64,000 nucleotides of DNA, from assembly GCF_900100535.1 (NCBI RefSeq), contig NZ_FNDG01000007.1, forward strand, positions 62,001 to 126,000. Reading direction: 5' to 3'. Shown here in pieces: positions 9,117-16,659 of this stretch. This DNA comes from Phytopseudomonas flavescens (GTDB lineage Bacteria; Pseudomonadota; Gammaproteobacteria; Pseudomonadales; Pseudomonadaceae). The notes under the pieces were generated by a model that was not told where the DNA came from, ran no database searches, and saw nothing but the letters and a program-made list of their open reading frames with translations. Position 1 is the first letter of the stretch. Each line of letters begins with the position of its first letter. The translations under genes and the position numbers were made by a program.

Positions 9117-9379
9117 GCACGCTCGAGCGGCCGGAAAGTTACTTGGGTATCGCCAAGCTCGACCCAGGCCACGATGCTGCCGATCCAGGCACTCACGTGT
9201 GGAAGATCCTCTGCGGGGGATCGCCACCGATTTTTCAAAATATTTCGGTCGGGCAATGGAGATGAACTAACGTTCTGACAGCGCGATCCTCTGCTATGCG
9301 GGGTCAGCGCCGGCCCGATGGGCCCGACGCCTCCCGCGCAGAGCCTCATTCCGTGTCGCTGAACGATAAGGAGCTGTCC

Positions 9380-9808
9380 GTGAACGTCACCGCTTACCCC
9401 GTCTACCGAAGCACGCCAAGCCCGTTGCACGCGATCCTGCTCGCCGGCAGCGTGCCGCTGTTTCTCGGTGCCCTGCTGAGCGATTTCGCCTACTACAAGA
9501 CCTTCCAGATCCAGTGGAGCAACTTCGCCGCCTGGCTCATTGCCGGTGGCTTGGTGTTTGGCGGCCTGGCCCTGCTGTTCGCACTGGCCAACCTGCTGCG
9601 TGCCGAGCGCAAGGCCGGGCGCCCACTCACGTATTTCCTGCTGCTGCTGATCACCTGGGGGCTCGGGCTGGTCAACGCCTTCGAGCACGCGAAGGACGCA
9701 TGGGCCGTGATGCCCGCTGGGCTGGTACTGTCGCTCGTCGTCACCGTGCTGATCAGCATTACCGCGTGGATCGGCCTCAGCGGCCTGCGTTCGGGAGGTG
9801 CAGAATGA
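9380..9808 (+). CDS. DUF2231-type integral membrane protein
   Basis: Membrane protein of 142 residues with four predicted transmembrane helices (LHAILLAGSVPLFLGALL, FAAWLIAGGLVFGGLAL, YFLLLLITWGLGLVNAF, VLSLVVTVLISITAWIG). The architecture and N-terminus fit the DUF2231 family, often found beside oxidoreductases. The GTG at 9380 is chosen because a perfect AAGGAG lies six bases upstream; the frame extends to an ATG at 9296 with no such signal. The stop overlaps the start of the PQQ-type dehydrogenase (ATGA), so the two form an operon and this protein may serve that periplasmic enzyme. Confidence 0.8.
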   Translation: MNVTAYPVYRSTPSPLHAILLAGSVPLFLGALLSDFAYYKTFQIQWSNFAAWLIAGGLVFGGLALLFALANLLRAERKAGRPLTYFLLLLITWGLGLVNAFEHAKDAWAVMPAGLVLSLVVTVLISITAWIGLSGLRSGGAE

Positions 9809-11097
9809 GAACGGCAAGCGCACTGACTGTCCTGAGCATGGCGCTGTTGCTGAGCGCCTGCGGTGGCGAAGCGGATACCCCCCAGGCACGTGGCCCCGAC
9901 CCCAAGTTGCCGGAGCCACAGCGGGGTTTGTTGCCGAGCATGAAGATCGCCGAGCCGGAACAGTGGGGCGATCGCAAACCCGTGGTGCCGGACGGTTTCA
10001 GCGTCACGGCGATTGCCACCGATCTGCGGATTCCGCGTCAGACCCTGGTTCTGCCCAACGGCGATATCCTCGTCGCCGAAGGTCGTGGCGGCAACGCCGC
10101 CAAGCTCAAGCCCAAAGACGTGATCGCCGGCTATATCAAGGCCCAGGGCAACACCAAGGTCAAAGGCGGCAACCGCCTGACGCTGCTGCGCGATGCCGAC
10201 GGCGACGGCACCTACGAGGTGCAGACGGTGTTCGCCGAGAACCTCAATGCGCCCTATGGCCTGGCTTTCGGCAATGGCAAGCTGTACGTGGCCAACCAGG
10301 ATGCGCTGGTCAGCTTCGATTATCAGGATGGCCAGACCCAAGCCGGTGGCCCGCCGACCAAGGTCACCGACCTGCCGTCGCAGATCAACCACCACTGGAC
10401 CAAGGCACTGACCATCAGCCCGGACGGGCGCTACCTGTACGTGGGCATCGGCTCCAACAGCAATATCGGCGAGCGGGGCATGGAGGTCGAAGCCGACCGC
10501 GCGCTGGTCTGGCAGGTCGATGCCGAGACCGGCGCCCACAAACCTTACGCGACCGGCTTGCGCAACCCCACGGCGCTGACCATTCAACCTGGAACCGGCC
10601 AGCTCTGGGCCGTGGTCAACGAGCGCGATGAGCTGGGCCCCGACCTGGTGCCGGATTACCTGACCTCGGTGCGCGAGGGCGAGTTCTACGGCTGGCCCTA
10701 CAGCTACTGGGGCCAGAACGCCGACACGCGGGTGAAGCCGGACAACCCGGAGAAAGTCGCCGCGGCGATCAAGCCGGACTACAGCCTGGGTTCCCACGTC
10801 GCCGCACTGGGTGTCGACTTCTCCATCCCGGAGATGGGCGAGCCGTTCGCCAACGGCGTTTTCGTCGGTGAACACGGCAGCTGGAACCGCGACAATCCGG
10901 TGGGCTACAAGGTGATCTTCGTGCCGTTCAACGGCGGGCGACCGGCCGGTGAGCCGGTCGACTTCGCCACGGGCTTCCGCACCGACGACGGGAAAACCCG
11001 CGGCCGCCCGGTGGGCGTCACCGTGGACCCGAAAGGCGCCCTGATCATCGCCGACGACCTCGCCAACACCATCTGGCGCGTGACGCGCAATCAGTAA
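9805..11097 (+). CDS. PQQ-dependent sugar dehydrogenase (L-sorbosone dehydrogenase-like) lipoprotein
   Basis: Predicted periplasmic lipoprotein of 430 residues. The lipobox is LLLSAC with Cys19. The mature part is a six-bladed beta-propeller of the soluble glucose/sorbosone dehydrogenase type: FSVTAIATDLRIPRQTLVLP, NGDILVAEGRGG, LTISPDGRYLYVGIGSNSNI, YATGLRNPTALTIQP, GEFYGWPYSYWG and VFVGEHGSWNR, including the usual His and Arg residues near the PQQ site. It would oxidise a sugar or aldose in the periplasm and feed electrons to the respiratory chain. It is the second gene of an operon with the DUF2231 protein and ends before a strong hairpin. The true substrate is not evident. Confidence 0.85.
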   Translation: MRTASALTVLSMALLLSACGGEADTPQARGPDPKLPEPQRGLLPSMKIAEPEQWGDRKPVVPDGFSVTAIATDLRIPRQTLVLPNGDILVAEGRGGNAAKLKPKDVIAGYIKAQGNTKVKGGNRLTLLRDADGDGTYEVQTVFAENLNAPYGLAFGNGKLYVANQDALVSFDYQDGQTQAGGPPTKVTDLPSQINHHWTKALTISPDGRYLYVGIGSNSNIGERGMEVEADRALVWQVDAETGAHKPYATGLRNPTALTIQPGTGQLWAVVNERDELGPDLVPDYLTSVREGEFYGWPYSYWGQNADTRVKPDNPEKVAAAIKPDYSLGSHVAALGVDFSIPEMGEPFANGVFVGEHGSWNRDNPVGYKVIFVPFNGGRPAGEPVDFATGFRTDDGKTRGRPVGVTVDPKGALIIADDLANTIWRVTRNQ

Positions 11098-11106
11098 GCC
11101 GTAAAC

Positions 11107-11131
11107 CCCGGGGCGGGCAAGCCGCCCCGGG
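11107..11131 (+). terminator. Hairpin after the dehydrogenase gene
   Basis: Perfect 10-bp stem CCCGGGGCGG/CCGCCCCGGG around the loop GCAAG, ten bases after the stop. There is no T-run, so it may only slow polymerase or protect the 3' end. Confidence 0.55.
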
Positions 11132-11267
11132 CATCATTGGCTGTGGCTGCCGGGCAGATAATCCTCGGCATTGGTTACCGTGCCGATTTGCAGGTACCAA
11201 GAGACTTGCAGCCCCAAACGATTTACTGTGGCGGCGTCACATAGCGCAGCGGCAGGGGAGTCGAGCC

Positions 11268-12092
11268 ATGGGCACAGATACGAACGGCCGAGACTGGGTG
11301 CTGCGCAGCCCCGTGCCGGGTCGGGTGGAGCGCATCGAGGCCTATTTCAGCGGCCATGGCTACGACCCGCATCGTCACGACTCCTACGCCATTGGTCGTA
11401 CGCTGTCCGGCGTGCAGAGTTTTCGTTACCGGCGCGCCATGCGTCACAGCCTCCCAGGCGGCACCCTGGTGTTGCATCCGGACGAGCTGCACGACGGCAT
11501 GGCGGGTACCGAGGACGGTTTTCGCTATCGCATGCTCTATATCGATCCGCTGCTGATCCAGCAGGTGCTTGGCGGCAAGCCGCTGCCCTTCATCGCGGGC
11601 GGGCTCAGCGATGACGCGCGTCTGCGCTGGGCCAGCGAGTCGTTCCTGCAGGCGATGGATCATCCTCTCGAATCGCTGGAGGAAGACGATGCCATCCATG
11701 ACCTCGCTCGCGCACTGGATGCGCTCGCCGGTAAGCGTCGGGGGCGTCGAGTGTTCGACTATCGCGCTGCGCAGCGGGCGAGGGAATACATCCACAGCCG
11801 CAACGGCGCGAGCATTACCCTGGACGAACTGGAACATGTCAGCGGGCGCGAGCGCTGGAGCCTTTCCCGGGACTTTCGCGCGCTGTTCGGCACCAGCCCC
11901 TACCGTTACGTGACGATGCGCCGGCTGGATCGCTGCCGTGAGCTGGCGCTCGCGGGGATCGGCCTGGCCGACGCGGCGCTGATCGCCGGCTTTTTCGACC
12001 AGAGCCACATGACGCGTCATTTCGTCAGTAGCTTCGGCCTTTCGCCGGCCCGCTGGCTGGGCATGCTCAGGTTGCAGGATCGTACAAGATAG
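11268..12092 (+). CDS. AraC-family transcriptional regulator
   Basis: Regulator of 274 residues. The N-terminal cupin-like sensor domain (HRHDSYAIGRTLSGVQSF, PGGTLVLHPDELHDG) is of the AraC_binding type. The C-terminal double helix-turn-helix runs from about residue 165 (AQRAREYIHSRNGASITLDE, FGTSPYRYVTMRRLDRCREL, AGFFDQSHMTRHFVSSFGLS). The start has a GGAG-like sequence in front. It is followed after 48 bp by a small cupin protein in the same direction, so that gene is probably cotranscribed or its target. The effector is unknown. Confidence 0.85.
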   Translation: MGTDTNGRDWVLRSPVPGRVERIEAYFSGHGYDPHRHDSYAIGRTLSGVQSFRYRRAMRHSLPGGTLVLHPDELHDGMAGTEDGFRYRMLYIDPLLIQQVLGGKPLPFIAGGLSDDARLRWASESFLQAMDHPLESLEEDDAIHDLARALDALAGKRRGRRVFDYRAAQRAREYIHSRNGASITLDELEHVSGRERWSLSRDFRALFGTSPYRYVTMRRLDRCRELALAGIGLADAALIAGFFDQSHMTRHFVSSFGLSPARWLGMLRLQDRTR

Positions 12093-12140
12093 CCCTCCGG
12101 CGCCTCGCTAGAGTGGTGAAAACCAACCGAGGAGCCGCCC

Positions 12141-12524
12141 ATGTCCAACCAGAATCCGTCATCGAAACGCCCCGTCAACCTCGAGCAGAAGTTGGCCCTG
12201 ATCCACGAACAGTGGTCACCCAGGGTAGTCGCGGAAATGAACGACTACCAGTTCAAGGTCGTGCGCCTGCAGGGCGATTTCATCTGGCATTCCCATGCCG
12301 AGACGGACGAAGCCTTTTTCGTCCTCGATGGGCAATTGCGACTCGATTTCCGTGATGGCCAGGTAACGCTTGGCAGCGGCGAGCTGTACGTGGTGCCCAA
12401 AGGGGTGGAGCACAAGCCTTACGCCGAAAAGGAGGTGAAGCTGATGCTCATCGAACCGCGGGGTGTGCTGAATACCGGAGAGCAGGGCGGTGAGCGTACG
12501 GCGGTCAATGACCTGTGGATCTGA
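12141..12524 (+). CDS. Small cupin protein
   Basis: Single-domain cupin of 127 residues, cytosolic. The two metal-binding motifs are visible: WHSHAETDEAFFVLDGQL (first motif with His-x-His and Glu) and GELYVVPKGVEHKPYA (second motif with His). Small cupins of this kind bind a metal and often have isomerase, dioxygenase or sensing roles, but none can be assigned here. GAGGAG precedes the ATG. It follows the AraC regulator and ends six bases before a perfect bidirectional hairpin. Confidence 0.8.
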   Translation: MSNQNPSSKRPVNLEQKLALIHEQWSPRVVAEMNDYQFKVVRLQGDFIWHSHAETDEAFFVLDGQLRLDFRDGQVTLGSGELYVVPKGVEHKPYAEKEVKLMLIEPRGVLNTGEQGGERTAVNDLWI

Positions 12525-12529
12525 TGGAG

Positions 12530-12560
12530 CGGGCTGGCGTTCATGGCGAACGCCAGCCCG
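12530..12560. terminator. Bidirectional hairpin between convergent genes
   Basis: Perfect 13-bp stem CGGGCTGGCGTTC/GAACGCCAGCCCG with a 5-base loop, placed between the converging cupin and polyamine-binding protein genes. It lacks long T-runs but suits both strands. Confidence 0.6.
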
Positions 12561-12570
12561 AGCTGCTGCG

Positions 12571-13647
12571 TCAGGTGCCGCTCTTGACCCTGGTCCAGAT
12601 CCGCGTGCGGATGCGGTCGATGTTCAGTGGCATGGCTTCCAGCGCATAGAGCTTTTCCATGACGTCATCGGGCGGGTAGACGGTGGTGTCGGCCTTGAGT
12701 GCCGGGTCGACCAGCGCGTCCGCCTTGCTGTTGCCGTTGGCGTAGTGCACGTAATCACTGATGCCGGCGATCACCTTGGGCTCGAGCAGGTAGTTCATGA
12801 AGGCGTAGGCGGCCTTTTCGTTGGGGGCATCCTTGGGAATGGCGACCATGTCGAACCACATCGGCGCGCCTTCCTTGGGAATCACGTAGGCGATGTCGAC
12901 GCCATTGCCGGCCTCCTTGGCGCGGGCGCTGGCCTGCATGATGTCGCCGGAGAACCCCACCGCCATGCAGACGTCGCCATTGGCCAGCTCGCCAACGTAT
13001 TTGGAGGAGTGGAAGTAGGCGACGTTCTTGCGCATTTCCATCAGCAGCGCTTCGGCCTTCTTGTAGTCCTCGGCCTTCTGGCTGTGGTGCGGCAGGCCCA
13101 GGTAGTGCAGGGCGATGGGCAGCATTTCCGGGCCATTGTCGAGAATCGCCACGCCGCACTTGCTCAACTTGGCCATCAGTTCGGGCTTGAAGATCAGGTC
13201 CCAGGAATCCAGCGGCACGTCGTTGCCGAGCACGGCCTTGACCTTCTCGACGTTGTAGCCGATGCCGGTGCTGCCCCACAGGTAGGGGAAGCCGTGCTGG
13301 TTGCCCGGGTCGTTGCCTTCCAGCGCCTTGAGCAGCGTCGGGTTGAGGTTCTGCCAGTTGGGCAACTGGCTCTTGTCCAGCTGCTTGAGCGCGCCGCCCT
13401 GGATCTGCCGGGCCATGAAGTGGTTGGAGGGGAACACCACGTCATAGCCGGAACGGCCGGCCATCAGCTTGGCGTCGAGGGTTTCATTGCTGTCGTAGAC
13501 GTCGTAGTGGGGCACCACGCCGCTGGCCTGCTGGAAGTCTTTCAGGGTGTCGGGGGCGATGTAGTCCGTCCAGTTGTAGATGCGTACGTCCTGCGCCGCC
13601 TGGCTGAGCGAGGCGACGAGCATCAGCGGGATAAGCGATTTCAGCAT
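12571..13647 (-). CDS. Polyamine-type ABC transporter substrate-binding protein (PotF/SpuD-like)
   Basis: Periplasmic binding protein of 358 residues. A signal peptide, MLKSLIPLMLVASLSQA, is followed by the family hallmark VRIYNWTDYIAPDTL and the ligand-site blocks SGYDVVFPSNHFMARQI, WGSTGIGYN and GFSGDIMQA. Relatives bind putrescine or spermidine for import. No permease or ATPase genes are nearby, so it must work with components encoded elsewhere or act in sensing. Upstream on the same strand are a small cupin and a PuuB-like oxidase, which together suggest gamma-glutamylputrescine or related amine use. Confidence 0.88.
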   Translation of the reverse strand: MLKSLIPLMLVASLSQAAQDVRIYNWTDYIAPDTLKDFQQASGVVPHYDVYDSNETLDAKLMAGRSGYDVVFPSNHFMARQIQGGALKQLDKSQLPNWQNLNPTLLKALEGNDPGNQHGFPYLWGSTGIGYNVEKVKAVLGNDVPLDSWDLIFKPELMAKLSKCGVAILDNGPEMLPIALHYLGLPHHSQKAEDYKKAEALLMEMRKNVAYFHSSKYVGELANGDVCMAVGFSGDIMQASARAKEAGNGVDIAYVIPKEGAPMWFDMVAIPKDAPNEKAAYAFMNYLLEPKVIAGISDYVHYANGNSKADALVDPALKADTTVYPPDDVMEKLYALEAMPLNIDRIRTRIWTRVKSGT

Positions 13648-13689
13648 GGTAGACCTCAGCGATTGTTGTCGACGTTTTCGAGGCAGCAG

Positions 13690-14031
13690 TCAGAAAATCA
13701 GTACATAGGTCTTGCGCAGCGTTTCTTGTATGTCCCATACGCCAGTGGTGTTGGCCGGAAACAGGATGGCGTCGCCAGCCTTGATCTCGATCGGTTGGCC
13801 TACGTCCGGAATGAACGTACAACGCCCGGCGATGAAGTGGCAGAACTCTTGTTGCACGATTTGTCGGCGCCAGCGCCCGGGCGTGCATTCCCAGATGCCG
13901 GTTTCCACGCCGTCGTCGCGCTCCACGCAGGTCACCGAAGTGATAGCGGCGGGCTCGCTGAGCGGTACCGCGACCGGGTTGTGTTGGTCGAGTGCGACGC
14001 TGTCGGTATTACGAAAGTGCGTGATGGTCAT
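13690..14031 (-). CDS. Cupin-domain protein of the polyamine gene group
   Basis: Protein of 113 residues with a single cupin fold of the DUF861/EutQ-like type (GIWECTPGRWRR, EFCHFIAGRCTFIPD, IKAGDAILFPANTTGVW). Members are commonly found beside polyamine and amino-acid oxidases, but their activity is unclear. I chose the ATG at 14031 over a TTG at 14040 because it has AGG spaced upstream. It lies between the oxidase and the binding protein, all on one strand. Confidence 0.8.
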   Translation of the reverse strand: MTITHFRNTDSVALDQHNPVAVPLSEPAAITSVTCVERDDGVETGIWECTPGRWRRQIVQQEFCHFIAGRCTFIPDVGQPIEIKAGDAILFPANTTGVWDIQETLRKTYVLIF

Positions 14032-14062
14032 GGCATGCAACCTGAGTGGCGGATGAGGGTGA

Positions 14063-15469
14063 TCACTTCATGAAACCTTCCATCAGGCTGGCCACGCGCT
14101 GCGCCATGTAGCGCTGCCACGGGCGGCTGGATGGGTCGGCCAGCAGTTTGTCCTCGCGCACGAAGCTGCGGATGATGGCGTTGTAGCCGAGCCAGCGGCA
14201 GGGCTCCGGCTCCCAGCGCGGCAAGTCCTGCACGCGGGTGTCGTGGCGCACCCAGGGCTGGCGGGTGAGCAGGCTGTCGTTGCCGAGGATCAGGTCGGCC
14301 AGGGTGCGCCCGCCAAGGTTGCTGGCGCCCACGCCTTCGCCGCCGTAACCCCCGGAAAGGGCGATGCCGTTGCCGCGGTCGCAGAGCATGTGCGGATGGA
14401 AGCGCCGTGCCATGCCCAGGTTGCCGCCCCAGGCGTGGGTGATGCGCACATTGCGCAGTTGCGGAAACAGTTCGCTGAACAGATAGCGGCGCAGGCCGCG
14501 CTCTTCGTCCTTGAGGTTGAAGTCGCTGCGCAGGCGGCTGCCGAAGCGATAGCCGCCGCGCGCGCCGAAGATCAGGCGATCGTCTAGGCTGCGCTGGCCA
14601 TAGGTGACCTGGCGGCTGGTCTCGCAGAAGGCCTGGCCGCGTTCCAGGCCGATCTCCGCCCAGGTCGAGGCGGGCAGTGGTTCGCTGGCGACGATCAGGC
14701 TCTGCACCGGAATCTGATGGCGGCCGAGCGGCGGCAGGTTGGCGGCGTAGCCTTCCACGGCAGGCACGACCCAGTCTGCGCGCACTTCGCCCGCTTCGCA
14801 GCGCACGCTGCCGGCCTGCCAGCTCAGGGCCGGCGTACCTTCGTAGATGCTCACGCCCAGCGCTTCCACGCAGCGGGCCAGGCCGCGCACCAGCCTGGCC
14901 GGCTGAATGGTCGCGCAGTGTGGCGTGTAGAGCGCGCCATAGGCACCGGGGATACGCAGTTGCTGGGCGAGTTCTTCGGCGGGCAGCCAGCGGTAGTCGT
15001 CGTCGCCCAGGCCTTGTTCGCGATAGCCGCGCAGGTAGTCGCGCAGACGCAGTTCCTGCTCCGGGTAGCGGGCCGCGCAATACAGCACGCCGCCCTTGCG
15101 GTAATCACAGTCGATCCCTTCGCGTTGCAGCACCTGGCCGACTTCATCGGGAATGCCATGCAGCAGGTCGTAGGATTCACGGCGGGCCTGCGGGGACAGG
15201 CCCGACAGCAGGCGATCCTCGCCGAGCAGATTGCCCATCAGCCAGCCGCCATTGCGCCCGGATGCACCAAAGCCGGCGATCTTCGCCTCGAGGATGACGA
15301 TGCGCAGTTCGGGGGCCTGGCGCTTGAGGTAGTAGGCCGTCCACAGCCCGGTGTAGCCCGCGCCGATGATGGCGACATCTGCCTGGATATCGCCTTGCAG
15401 CGATGGGCGCGGCGCCAGCGGTTCGTCCAGTTGATCCATCCACAGGCTGATGTTGCGCCAGTCGTTCAT
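14063..15469 (-). CDS. FAD-dependent amine oxidase, PuuB-like (gamma-glutamylputrescine oxidase family)
   Basis: Flavoprotein of 468 residues in the DAO family. The Rossmann FAD motif ADVAIIGAGYTGLWTAYYL lies at about residues 30-48, followed by EAKIAGFGASGRNGGW, the usual second flavin contact. Later blocks GALYTPHCATIQPARLVRGL and GGYGGEGVGASNLGG fit the substrate and FAD-closing region. Relatives oxidise gamma-glutamylputrescine to an aldehyde, releasing ammonia and hydrogen peroxide; the exact amine here is inferred from the neighbouring PotF-like protein. It is the first gene of a three-gene group downstream of the regulator on the same strand. Confidence 0.82.
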   Translation of the reverse strand: MNDWRNISLWMDQLDEPLAPRPSLQGDIQADVAIIGAGYTGLWTAYYLKRQAPELRIVILEAKIAGFGASGRNGGWLMGNLLGEDRLLSGLSPQARRESYDLLHGIPDEVGQVLQREGIDCDYRKGGVLYCAARYPEQELRLRDYLRGYREQGLGDDDYRWLPAEELAQQLRIPGAYGALYTPHCATIQPARLVRGLARCVEALGVSIYEGTPALSWQAGSVRCEAGEVRADWVVPAVEGYAANLPPLGRHQIPVQSLIVASEPLPASTWAEIGLERGQAFCETSRQVTYGQRSLDDRLIFGARGGYRFGSRLRSDFNLKDEERGLRRYLFSELFPQLRNVRITHAWGGNLGMARRFHPHMLCDRGNGIALSGGYGGEGVGASNLGGRTLADLILGNDSLLTRQPWVRHDTRVQDLPRWEPEPCRWLGYNAIIRSFVREDKLLADPSSRPWQRYMAQRVASLMEGFMK

Positions 15470-15550
15470 GCACCGCTTCCAAACAAGATGTATGCAGCAA
15501 GACTAGAAGCCTAATCAGCGGTTGTCTTGCGTGCGTGCCCGCGCGTAACG

Positions 15551-15673
15551 GCCCGCTGAAAAAAACTTGGTGAGGCAGCCAACGCAAGGCAAATATCAGC
15601 GAAAAACTGCGTTTAGGTTGGTACATGAGCATTTTTGCTGGCTTCAACGCAGCGCAGGCAGTTTTTCAGCGGC
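15551..15673. repeat. MITE-like palindromic element, copy 1
   Basis: About 123 bp with complementary ends (GCCCGCTGAAAAAAACT at left, AGTTTTTCAGCGGC at right) and inner complementary blocks (AACGCAAGGCAAATATCAGC against GCTGGCTTCAACGC). It shares the core GTACATGAGCATTT (15621-15634) and the motif TTCAACGCAGC with the copy at 43645-43765. The right end overlaps the 3' end of the NTF2/AraC regulator gene. Confidence 0.65.
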
Positions 15674-16462
15674 TTGGTACATGTCTTTCAGGTAGGCCTT
15701 GGGCGTCATCCCGGTATGGCGGCGAAAGGTACTGTAGAAGGCGGTCAGGGAATTGAAGCCGGCCTCGAAGGCCAGTTCGTCCATGCGCCGCAGGTCGTTG
15801 CCTGCCTGCAGGCGTTGCAGCAGGTGCTGCAGGCGCGCCTGGTTGACGTAGCGGTAGAAGCTCTGGCCGAGCACCTGGTTTAGCAGGTAGGAAATCTGGT
15901 TGCGGCTGTAGCCGGTGGCGCTGGCCACCTGTTGCAGGCTCAGGGCCGGGTCGAGAAAGGGTTGCCCGTGCAGGAAGTAATCCTGCAGATCCTGCGCCAT
16001 GAAGCCCAATTGCCGGGTCGACAGGCCCAGTTTGCTGATCGCCGCGCTGGTCTGTATCGGTGGGCGTGCGTCCGCTCCTTCGTGCACCAGGGAGGCGAAT
16101 TCGTTGACCCGCCAGATCAGCCCGTCGCGCACGGTGACCGCTTCGGCGGTTCGGAACGACACCAGGCCCTCGCCGCCATGCAGGGTGGTACGGTACTGAA
16201 TGAACGCCGTGTGGCCGTCGATGCGGATGCGGTCGGTGTGCTCCAGCGCCTCGCCGGGGTGGCGCGGCATGGTGCTGAGTACATAATCGCGCAGTTCACC
16301 CAGTTTCATGCACCGGTTGAGGAAGAAGTCGTTGTACTCGACGTCGGGATGATAGAGCGCCATCACCGCATCCAAATCGCGGTACTTCCAACTGAAGTGA
16401 TAGCGCAGAACGGTTTCTCGGGTGCGTTCGGTCTGGGCGGGGTCGTCGGGGATATCTGGCAT
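15644..16462 (-). CDS. AraC-type regulator with an NTF2/SnoaL-like N-terminal domain
   Basis: Regulator of 272 residues. Residues 1-130 look like an NTF2-like cone (YHFSWKYRDLDAVMALYHPD, DYVLSTMPRHPGEALEHTDR, GLIWRVNEFASLVHEG). Residues about 165-265 are an AraC helix-turn-helix pair (LSLQQVASATGYSRNQISYL, LAFEAGFNSLTAFYSTFRRH, MTPKAYLKDM). It precedes the polyamine-type genes on the same strand and is divergent from metE, so it probably controls the amine genes. The final nine residues and the stop codon lie inside the palindromic element that begins at the gene's 3' end. Confidence 0.82.
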   Translation of the reverse strand: MPDIPDDPAQTERTRETVLRYHFSWKYRDLDAVMALYHPDVEYNDFFLNRCMKLGELRDYVLSTMPRHPGEALEHTDRIRIDGHTAFIQYRTTLHGGEGLVSFRTAEAVTVRDGLIWRVNEFASLVHEGADARPPIQTSAAISKLGLSTRQLGFMAQDLQDYFLHGQPFLDPALSLQQVASATGYSRNQISYLLNQVLGQSFYRYVNQARLQHLLQRLQAGNDLRRMDELAFEAGFNSLTAFYSTFRRHTGMTPKAYLKDMYQAAEKLPALR

Positions 16463-16592
16463 GCCGGGTTCGTCCAGGGGGCAGGGAGCAGCTTGCCCGA
16501 CTACGGGGGAGCCCTCAAGGGGGCGGGCGGATAGGTCAGCATGAGCAGCATTTCATTAACGTGAGGGAAACTTGTTTTTAACGTTAATTAAT

Positions 16593-16605
16593 TGAGTTTG
16601 TTTCA
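16593..16605 (+). promoter_or_regulatory. MetR-box-like site upstream of metE
   Basis: TGAGTTTGTTTCA matches the MetR consensus TGAANNTNNTTCA with one mismatch. It lies 55 bp before metE, in an AT-rich promoter region, where MetR with homocysteine would activate. The assignment is by pattern only. Confidence 0.5.
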
Positions 16606-16659
16606 CTTGGTTGGGGCCCCGACAATGCATCCCATCATTTATGCATTGGAGATAGCGCC

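Noticed and set aside
9493..10875. Long minus-strand open frame (460 codons)
   Set aside because: It is antisense to the DUF2231 protein and the PQQ-type dehydrogenase.
12490..14073. Long plus-strand open frame (527 codons)
   Set aside because: It is antisense to the polyamine-binding protein and cupin genes; composition (Gly/Val/His-rich) is that of a shadow frame in high-GC DNA.
16463..16659. Cobalamin riboswitch before metE
   Set aside because: No B12-box-like sequence or long structured leader can be seen in the 197 bases.
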